From Rhodospirillaceae bacterium (lineage in GTDB: Bacteria > Pseudomonadota > Alphaproteobacteria > UBA11073), in NCBI GenBank assembly GCA_003536545.1, contig DPZW01000028.1:432-5654 (forward strand): a stretch of DNA of 5,223 nt. The letters are read 5' to 3'. Below are positions 1-5,223 of this stretch, piece by piece. The notes below the pieces were generated by a model. The model ran no database searches and was not told the DNA's origin. It worked only from the letters and a program-made list of their open reading frames with translations. Every line of letters begins with the position of its first letter. Positions within the stretch are counted from its first letter, which is position 1. Made by a program: the position numbers and the translations under genes.

Positions 1-958
1 GATTGCGCTGATGGATGATCAACTGATTGCTGTGCGTGACCCCAATGGCGTGCGCCCGCTCATTCTCGGCGAATTGCATGGTGCAAAAATTGTAACGTCT
101 GAAACCTGTGCACTTGATATCATTGGAGCAACTTTCATCCGCGATCTGGACCACGGTGAAATGATTATCATCAATCAAAACGGCATGATTTCTTCCCGGC
201 CTTTCAAACCCGCACCTTCCAAGTTTTGTATTTTTGAATATGTTTATTTCGCGCGTCCGGATAGTATTTTGGAAACCAAACCTGTTTATAGCGCGCGCAA
301 AGCCATCGGCCGCGAATTGGCCAAAGAAGCGCCCGTGGAGGCTGATCTGGTTTGCCCCGTGCCCGATAGCGGCGTGCCTGCCGCGATGGGTTATGCCGAA
401 GCCGCGGGTCTGCCGTTTGAATTGGGGATTATCCGCAATCACTATGTGGGTCGCACTTTTATTCAACCAACGGACAATATCCGCCACCTGGGCGTAAAGC
501 TGAAACATAACGCCAACCGTGCGATGATTGAAGGCAAACGCGTGGTGCTGGTCGACGACTCTATTGTGCGCGGCACAACGTCGCGTAAAATTGTGGATAT
601 GGTACGCGCCGCCGGCGCAGCCGAGGTGCATATGCGGATTTCATCACCCCCCACTGCGCATAGCTGTTATTACGGCATTGATACACCTGAACAAAAAGAA
701 TTACTGGCGCACACACATAACCTTGATGAAATGAAAGAATTCATTGGCGTGGATAGCTTGGCTTATGTATCGCTTGATGGCCTTTACCGTGCATTGGGCG
801 AAGCAAAACGCAATAATGAACAATCCCAATATTGTGATGCCTGCTTCAGCGGCGATTATGCGATTGAATTGACCGACCAAAACCCGATGCCAAAATCTAC
901 TTCGCGCTCTAAAATTCTGCGTTCGCGCGAGAACAATAAACTCGCTGAACAACGTTAA
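1..958 (+). CDS. purF: Amidophosphoribosyltransferase (glutamine PRPP amidotransferase), 5' partial
   Basis: PurF makes 5-phosphoribosylamine from PRPP and glutamine in the cytoplasm, the committed step of purine synthesis. The gene enters from the left edge: the frame is open before the first ATG (residues IAL), so the ATG at 11 is internal and about 170 N-terminal residues, including the Cys1 glutaminase nucleophile, lie outside. Counting from that ATG, the end of the glutaminase domain (VRDPNGVRPL, 8-17) is followed by the phosphoribosyltransferase domain, with PDSGVPAAMGYA (118-129), RNHYVGRTFIQP (142-153) and the PRPP-binding loop VLVDDSIVRGTT (179-190). Four cysteines, C73, C219, C275 and C278, sit where the Bacillus-type enzyme binds its [4Fe-4S] cluster (C236, C382, C437, C440 in B. 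subtilis), so this is the iron-sulfur type, probably made with a propeptide. The TAA at 956-958 touches the next start codon. The identification is secure. Confidence 0.97.
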   Translation, partial: IALMDDQLIAVRDPNGVRPLILGELHGAKIVTSETCALDIIGATFIRDLDHGEMIIINQNGMISSRPFKPAPSKFCIFEYVYFARPDSILETKPVYSARKAIGRELAKEAPVEADLVCPVPDSGVPAAMGYAEAAGLPFELGIIRNHYVGRTFIQPTDNIRHLGVKLKHNANRAMIEGKRVVLVDDSIVRGTTSRKIVDMVRAAGAAEVHMRISSPPTAHSCYYGIDTPEQKELLAHTHNLDEMKEFIGVDSLAYVSLDGLYRALGEAKRNNEQSQYCDACFSGDYAIELTDQNPMPKSTSRSKILRSRENNKLAEQR

Positions 959-1630
959 ATGATCACTGCTTCTTCATTATCAGGTAAACTTGCACTGATT
1001 ACCGGTGCCTCACGCGGCATTGGCCGTGCGCTGGCGATGCGCCTGATTAATGCAGGTGCGCATGTGATTGCCCTTGCCCGCACCCAGGGTGGATTGATTG
1101 AGCTGGATGATTATGCGCGCACGCAAAATAAACATGTCACGCTGGTGCCGCTGGACCTGCGCCGTACCGAAGATTTTACGCCGCTGGCCGAAACCATTCG
1201 CACGCGCGCCGGTCACCTCGATATCCTCGTCCTCAACGCAGCAGTCATGGGGGAAAACACACGGGTTGCAGATTTCACGGCCAAAGTCTGGCATGACACC
1301 ATGGCGGTGAATGCCGTTTCACAATTAAGACTGCTGGGTGCACTAGATGGGTTGTTGCGCGCCGCGCCATCTGCACAGGTGATTGGCATGATGGATCATG
1401 AAATGTGCGGCGCATATTTTGGAGCTTACGCCGCGTCAAAATCTGCCTTGCGCGAAGGCCTGAAAAGTTATGCGGCTGAGGTGCAACAAACAAATATTAC
1501 AGTCAAAGAATTTGCACCCTCGCCCACGGCAACTGCCCTGCGCAAAGCTGCGTTCCCCGGTGAAAACGCCCAGCAACTGGCAACGCCGGATTTCGCTGCA
1601 GAATTATTGATTGAGAAACTGGCGTCCTGA
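959..1630 (+). CDS. SDR family NAD(P)-dependent oxidoreductase, atypical active site
   Basis: A 223-residue short-chain dehydrogenase/reductase with a Rossmann fold and no signal peptide or membrane segment, hence cytoplasmic; the substrate is unknown. The cofactor motif TGASRGIG is at residues 15-22, and R19 with R41 after the second beta strand favours NADP(H). The NNAG-type motif appears as LNAAV (92-96), the tetrad Asn is probably N118 (MAVNAV), and the YxxxK pair is Y157/K161 (YAASK). The catalytic serine normally lies 13 residues before the tyrosine; here that position is M144, followed by M145, so the usual Ser is absent. The start is the ATG that abuts the purF stop. No clear Shine-Dalgarno sequence lies in the purF tail, which suggests dependence on translation of purF. 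Purine genes followed by an SDR gene of this sort are familiar in alphaproteobacteria, but no role in purine synthesis is implied. Family assignment is firm; activity is uncertain. Confidence 0.9.
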   Translation: MITASSLSGKLALITGASRGIGRALAMRLINAGAHVIALARTQGGLIELDDYARTQNKHVTLVPLDLRRTEDFTPLAETIRTRAGHLDILVLNAAVMGENTRVADFTAKVWHDTMAVNAVSQLRLLGALDGLLRAAPSAQVIGMMDHEMCGAYFGAYAASKSALREGLKSYAAEVQQTNITVKEFAPSPTATALRKAAFPGENAQQLATPDFAAELLIEKLAS

Positions 1631-2989
1631 TTATTCGCGCGTCTGCGCCATTCCCAGGCCCAGCAGCCAGGCAAATGTCATGGTGATCGCTGGGATTTGC
1701 AATGGAAAATCTATCAGACTGTGAACACATAAAACTGTAATCGCAGCAACGGATACGGCAGGAATGGTGCGGTGACGTGCATCCAAAGTCACACTTGCTA
1801 TGACGCGCCAGATTAAAATACCAATACTGATGAAAAGTGCAAAGGCTGCGAATAATCCCAGCTCCACCATATTTTCCAGATAAACGCTGTGGCCACGCTC
1901 AGTGAAGAAATACAGTGGAATATCTTCGGTGCGGTAAATATGGAAAATTTGTGGGAAAGAGCCCAACCCGCTGCCCAGCCAGGGGCGATCCGCCAGGGCA
2001 TTCATCTGTAAGGCGTATAATTGCGGACGCGCAACTTCACTCTCACTGATGAGACGGGCAAAAACACCCTCGCCCGACAATAAAAATATCCCAATCAATG
2101 ATCCGCCAATAATCCCGGCTCCCCAGAAAAACATCTTGCCTTGCAGCAGGCCAGCAAGACGCAACATCATCAGCAATACCACAAATCCCACGGCAAAACT
2201 GGCCAGACCTGCACGCGAATGCGTAAGCAACAAGGCCACAAATAAAATGACCACCGCCAGTGTCAGATACCATGCACGCCCCAATAAAACACCAATGAGC
2301 CTGCGCCAGAATTCATGTGCGCTTACCCCCGTAACTTCGTGCAAGATACGGCGTAATAATAACCCCAATGCCACGCATAAAATCGCGCCAGCATAAGAAG
2401 CAAAATTATTCCGGTTAATAAATGGGCCAGACACATCTGTAATATACAATGGTTTATGCACCCATAATGCCAGATCAGACCCTATGAAAATAATAATCAA
2501 TCCATAAAGTGCATAAACGGTCGCAGCAATAACGAGCACATTAAGTGCCTGCATGGATCGCCGTGCATCCCTGCCCCAGACATAGGCAATCAGGAAAATT
2601 GCCACATACATCAGCCAACGCGTAATGATTTGCAAACCGTCGCTGGGGTTTAATGAAATGGCACCACGCACATCACCCACAATATCTCGCGTCACATCCC
2701 ATATGGGATGCTGCCATGCAGCAGGCACAGGTGACAATTGAATGAATGCCCAAACAAGCGGAATTAAAAATAACATCGCCGAAGCGCGCAAATCACGCCA
2801 ATAAAATGCGGGGGCACCGTAATCCTGAAGGGTTGGTATGGCAACAGCAAGCAGAACCAGACCTGCTGCCAAGGCAAGACTTGTCCAGGCCCATGGCGCA
2901 ACCGCACCCAAGGTCAGCGGCGATAATGCGACCAGTGCCAGCATGGCGTAACCAGCATAATTCCAGACGGGTTTGGCAAGACCAATCAT
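1631..2989 (-). CDS. O-antigen ligase / Wzy-type polysaccharide polymerase family membrane protein
   Basis: A 452-residue inner-membrane protein with about 11-12 hydrophobic segments. Family signatures, numbered from the chosen start: the N-terminal segment with LSPLTLGAVAPWAW (residues 22-35); GPFINRNNFASYAG (188-201); the membrane segment ending in THSRAG (256-261), whose Arg is typical; the long periplasmic loop with ADRPWLGSGLGSF (333-345) and GHSVYLENMVELGL (366-379) with His367; and HSLIDFPLQIPA (423-434). Members either polymerise lipid-linked repeat units (Wzy) or transfer the finished glycan to lipid A-core (WaaL), both on the periplasmic face, and sequence alone does not separate them. 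The reading frame is open 22 codons further upstream, to 3055, but the ATG at 2989 is preferred: it has GAGAGG nine bases upstream, overlaps the stop of the preceding gene as TAATG, and avoids 66 bases of overlap. It lies downstream of the transferase gene in one unit. Polymerase is slightly favoured because initiating transferase and flippase are adjacent. Confidence 0.9.
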   Translation of the reverse strand: MIGLAKPVWNYAGYAMLALVALSPLTLGAVAPWAWTSLALAAGLVLLAVAIPTLQDYGAPAFYWRDLRASAMLFLIPLVWAFIQLSPVPAAWQHPIWDVTRDIVGDVRGAISLNPSDGLQIITRWLMYVAIFLIAYVWGRDARRSMQALNVLVIAATVYALYGLIIIFIGSDLALWVHKPLYITDVSGPFINRNNFASYAGAILCVALGLLLRRILHEVTGVSAHEFWRRLIGVLLGRAWYLTLAVVILFVALLLTHSRAGLASFAVGFVVLLMMLRLAGLLQGKMFFWGAGIIGGSLIGIFLLSGEGVFARLISESEVARPQLYALQMNALADRPWLGSGLGSFPQIFHIYRTEDIPLYFFTERGHSVYLENMVELGLFAAFALFISIGILIWRVIASVTLDARHRTIPAVSVAAITVLCVHSLIDFPLQIPAITMTFAWLLGLGMAQTRE

Positions 2990-4479
2990 TAATAAGAACC
3001 TCTCGGGAACAATAAAACAGCCGGCGTTTTTAACAAGATCACGATATCCAGCCACAGCGACCAGTTGCGTGAATACCAGCCATCCAGCTCCACGCGACGT
3101 TCATACGACAAATCATTGCGTCCCGATACCTGCCACAAGCCTGACAGCCCCGGTTTGACACTATAATAAAATCCAATGTCATTGCCGTATCTTTCAACTT
3201 CTGCTTCTGTAATCGGGCGCGGCCCCACCAGTGACATATGACCGGCCAGGACATTTAATAATTGCGGCAGTTCATCAAGGCTGGTTTTACGCAGAAATTT
3301 ACCAATACCGGTGATGCGGGGATCACTCTTTAACTTGTGATCCTGCGCCCATTCTGCTGCTGCGCGCGGATCACTTTCCAAAATCATGGCCAGACGATCA
3401 TCTGCATCCACCGCCATAGAACGGAATTTGAAGCAGTCAAAAGTTTTTCCGCCATATCCGACACGCCGCTGGCGGTATAAAATTGGGCCGCCATCATCCA
3501 CCTTAATTAAAACGGCAAGTAAAAATAAAATCGGCCAGATAATGGCGAGGCCTAGCAAAGTTAACACATAATCAAAAACGGTTTTTGTTACGCGCGCAAT
3601 GGGCTGCGCCAAATTATCCCGCATCGCCATCAGCAAAACATCGTGGGAGAATAAAATCTGCTGCTCCATCCCAATCAATGACAAGCCATGCACAGCAGGC
3701 GCAAAAGCAAAAGGCACCCGCGCACGCGTAAGGATCTGCTGAATCTCTCTCGCCAGTTGCGCAGACAACGATGAAGTTGCCAGCACCACATAATTCACTG
3801 GTTCTGTCGCTAACCGCTGCAATAAATTATTGAGCTCAAAAGGAATAATTGTGGCATCAGATTTAGCCTTTTCAGACAGACTGCCGCCTGCGGGCACTGC
3901 AATTTCGCTCACATCATAGCCTAAATAAGGTTGCGCCCGCAAAGCTTCGGCCACCAGCAACGCGCCGTCTCCTTCTCCAATCACAATAGTCGACAAGGCC
4001 CAGGCCTTACACTTCATTAAAATCATTTTTGTCAGGGGGCGAATAATCATTAAGCCCAATCCCGCCACCAACCAGTTAGATACCAGCCATAAGCGTGAGA
4101 AGTCATATTTCAAAGCAAATAACAGGAAGCTATCAATTAATATCATGACCACCACAGCCTTGATAATTGTGTGCGCTTCAGTCGGAAAGTCCTGCCGTTT
4201 GCGATAGTGCCCCTTATTCACCAGCCACATCAGCAAGGTGGTGGAGAGTGAAAAGAAAATCAGCATCCGCTGCGTATCCCATGCACCGGTCATAAATGGC
4301 TTACCCGTTAGCAGCTCTGACAATTCTGCCGCCAGCCAGGCAGTTAAGGGAAAAGAGCTCACCAAAGCCAGAATATCTGCAAATAACAGCCATCCTGCTG
4401 CAATATTTTCGCGCCTACGTTGGCGGCGCGCAATGGCATTGAGTTTAATTTTGGGCACAACTGATTCCGGCATATTCAC
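2989..4479 (-). CDS. Polyprenyl-phosphate glycosyl-1-phosphate transferase (WbaP-type initiating sugar transferase)
   Basis: A 496-residue inner-membrane enzyme that moves a sugar-1-phosphate from a nucleotide sugar to undecaprenyl phosphate, starting a surface glycan on the cytoplasmic face. Four N-terminal hydrophobic segments (about 29-51, 72-88, 104-124, 133-152) lead to a Rossmann-like middle domain (about 162-290), then a membrane helix (about 303-326) and the bacterial sugar transferase domain to the C-terminus. Visible motifs are KFRSM (351-355), SLDELPQ (400-406) with the Asp402-Glu403 pair matching the catalytic dyad of this superfamily, LVGPRP (417-422) and [13 protein letters not shown] (443-455). 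The four-helix architecture, length and ending ([10 protein letters not shown], then RGSY) resemble WbaP, but the sugar (galactose, glucose or other) cannot be read off. The longest frame starts at a GTG (4479) with an ATG two codons later (4473); neither has a clear Shine-Dalgarno sequence. It is the first gene of a two-gene unit with the ligase/polymerase gene. Confidence 0.95.
   Translation of the reverse strand: MNMPESVVPKIKLNAIARRQRRRENIAAGWLLFADILALVSSFPLTAWLAAELSELLTGKPFMTGAWDTQRMLIFFSLSTTLLMWLVNKGHYRKRQDFPTEAHTIIKAVVVMILIDSFLLFALKYDFSRLWLVSNWLVAGLGLMIIRPLTKMILMKCKAWALSTIVIGEGDGALLVAEALRAQPYLGYDVSEIAVPAGGSLSEKAKSDATIIPFELNNLLQRLATEPVNYVVLATSSLSAQLAREIQQILTRARVPFAFAPAVHGLSLIGMEQQILFSHDVLLMAMRDNLAQPIARVTKTVFDYVLTLLGLAIIWPILFLLAVLIKVDDGGPILYRQRRVGYGGKTFDCFKFRSMAVDADDRLAMILESDPRAAAEWAQDHKLKSDPRITGIGKFLRKTSLDELPQLLNVLAGHMSLVGPRPITEAEVERYGNDIGFYYSVKPGLSGLWQVSGRNDLSYERRVELDGWYSRNWSLWLDIVILLKTPAVLLFPRGSY
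2999..3004 (-). promoter_or_regulatory. Ribosome binding site of the ligase/polymerase gene, inside the end of the transferase gene
   Basis: On the minus strand GAGAGG lies nine bases before the ATG at 2989, within the last codons of the transferase gene. Together with the TAATG overlap of stop and start, it decides the start of the downstream gene and suggests translational coupling. Confidence 0.7.
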
Positions 4480-4510
4480 AGTGTAGTCGGCTGGAAGGAT
4501 AGGTTAAAGT
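4480..4510. promoter_or_regulatory. Divergent intergenic region between transferase and flippase genes
   Basis: These 31 bases are all that separate the two divergent starts (37 to 43 if one or both downstream ATG codons are used). That is too short for two separate full promoters, so promoter elements must overlap the 5' coding ends or lie inside the opposite gene. I see no confident -35/-10 pair on either strand; TTGGGC at 4451 and TATTCA at 4473 (plus strand, 16-base spacer) is only a weak candidate for the flippase gene. Confidence 0.35.
4493..4503 (+). promoter_or_regulatory. Ribosome binding site of the flippase gene
   Basis: The purine-rich string GGAAGGATAGG stands before the flippase start. 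Measured from its last G it is 7 bases from GTG 4511 and 13 from ATG 4517, which favours the GTG. The six-base core GGAAGG alone is 12 bases from the GTG, so the choice is not certain. Confidence 0.5.
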
Positions 4511-5223
4511 GTGGGAATGCAGATTCTCCGTGCATTTTTACCATCCGGGCTTTTAAGTCATGTCGGAGCTTTTTATGTCCACCGGGTACTCACCCTGTGT
4601 TTTCCATTGTTGTTATTGCCGCTCATTGCGACCCGATTAACCGTTAATGCAATGGGCATATTTTTTGTGCTGCAGGCATGGGGCCTGACCCTCAGCTATA
4701 TTATTGATTATGGCTTTTCCACCCGTGGCGCGCGCAGCATGGCGAGCACAGATAATGCCGATGGGCGCAGCACAGAAATCAGCCGGATTATTACGGCACA
4801 ATTGCTTTTATGCGGAATTATTCTACCCACATGGATTCTCTGCCGCAGTTTTATTCCCATCCTGCAGGACAATGCCATGGGGGCCGTGCTGGCTTTTATC
4901 ATGGGGGCAGCCACCGCCATTACGCCGAACTGGTATTTTCTGGGCACGCACAGACTCAGTGGCTTTATCATCACTGATATTTTATCTCGTATTGTGACAC
5001 TGATCGGTATTTTTATCCTTCCTTATGCCGATGGAGATTTTAATACGCCCTATGTGATTATCAGTGTCGGGCAATTCATCACTTGTGGCATTGCTTTATG
5101 TTTAATGGCGCGCCGGGAAGATTTAAAAATTGTCAGACTTGGCGCGGGACTCTCTGCCCTGCGCGAAAACTGGAAGTTATGCCTGAATGTGATTGGTTTT
5201 GCCCTGAGCGTCAGTTTGAATAC
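4511..5223 (+). CDS. Wzx-type polysaccharide flippase (MOP superfamily), 3' partial
   Basis: An open frame without a stop from 4511 to the right edge encodes the N-terminal half of an oligosaccharide flippase, which moves undecaprenyl-linked repeat units across the inner membrane. Counting from the ATG at 4517, 235 codons are visible against a usual total of about 420-480. Hydrophobic segments fall near 18-40, 43-64, 92-109, 121-138, 150-170 and 177-197. Family-like features are the PLLLLPLIATRL stretch (30-41), IIDYGFSTRGAR (62-73) and TPNWYFLG (136-143), typical of PF01943-type Wzx. An in-frame TAA at 4505-4507 limits the start to GTG 4511 or ATG 4517. GGAAGGATAGG (4493-4503) leaves 7 bases to the GTG, a good spacing, so GTG is chosen; ATG would give 13. 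It diverges from the transferase gene. Distant MOP relatives such as MATE exporters are possible by fold, but motifs and context favour Wzx. Confidence 0.88.
   Translation, partial: MGMQILRAFLPSGLLSHVGAFYVHRVLTLCFPLLLLPLIATRLTVNAMGIFFVLQAWGLTLSYIIDYGFSTRGARSMASTDNADGRSTEISRIITAQLLLCGIILPTWILCRSFIPILQDNAMGAVLAFIMGAATAITPNWYFLGTHRLSGFIITDILSRIVTLIGIFILPYADGDFNTPYVIISVGQFITCGIALCLMARREDLKIVRLGAGLSALRENWKLCLNVIGFALSVSLN

Noticed and set aside
1634..1648. Short GCGC / GCGC pairing just past the convergent stops as a terminator.
   Set aside because: The stem is only four base pairs and no T-run follows on either strand.
2989..3055. A longer start of the ligase/polymerase gene adding 22 residues.
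   Set aside because: It would overlap the conserved transferase C-terminus by 66 bases, and the added residues are not membrane-like, while ATG 2989 has a good ribosome binding site.
3320..3343. Perfect 7-base inverted repeat GGATCAC / GTGATCC with a 10-base loop inside the transferase gene.
   Set aside because: One arm encodes part of the conserved segment KSDPRIT and the other the nearby Asp-His. A further GGATCAC at 3369 encodes another Ser-Asp-Pro. Codon use explains it, and there is no T-run for a terminator.
2088..3678. A 14-base direct match, ATCCCAATCAATGA, near 2088 and near 3668.
   Set aside because: Both copies encode Ser-Leu-Ile-Gly in the frames of two different minus-strand genes; chance with similar codon choice is enough.
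4451..4478. Possible sigma70-like promoter TTGGGC-16-TATTCA for the flippase gene.
   Set aside because: Only three of six consensus bases match in each element, so it is mentioned under the intergenic region but not called as a promoter.
4704..4997. Open frames on both strands in 4704-4997 that could pass as small genes.
   Set aside because: They lie within the flippase frame, which has clear membrane segments and family motifs; the small frames have low-complexity or unlikely composition and no ribosome binding site.

Overview
The window reads as chromosomal DNA from an alphaproteobacterium of moderate GC content. The lineage call rests on two things: PurF closely matches my memory of alphaproteobacterial PurF (C-terminal CDACFSGDY segment), and a purF gene followed at once by a short-chain dehydrogenase (SDR) is an arrangement I know from that class. 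No database search was possible. No RNA gene, insertion sequence, CRISPR array or prophage part is visible, and coding density is close to 100 percent.

Left part, plus strand: the 3' two thirds of purF (amidophosphoribosyltransferase, first step of de novo purine synthesis) run off the left edge. They are followed with no gap by a 223-aa SDR-family gene. These two look like one transcription unit.

Middle, minus strand: a two-gene unit read right to left. The first gene (2989-4479) is a WbaP-type polyprenyl-phosphate glycosyl-1-phosphate transferase, which starts a glycan on its lipid carrier. The second (1631-2989) is a multi-pass O-antigen ligase / Wzy-type polymerase, joined by a TAATG stop/start overlap. 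Its stop codon touches the stop codon of the convergent SDR gene.

Right part, plus strand: from 4511 or 4517 to the right edge runs the N-terminal half of a Wzx-type flippase, divergent from the transferase gene across about 31 bases. The three membrane proteins cover initiation, flipping and polymerisation/ligation of a surface polysaccharide (O-antigen, capsule or exopolysaccharide; the product cannot be told from sequence). The window therefore spans a boundary between a housekeeping purine unit and the start of a Wzx/Wzy-type polysaccharide locus.

I see no convincing sign of an undescribed system. The points most worth a second look are the SDR protein that keeps Asn, Tyr and Lys of the catalytic tetrad but lacks its serine, the back-to-back convergent stops without a visible terminator, and the compact divergent start region with mirrored start sites.
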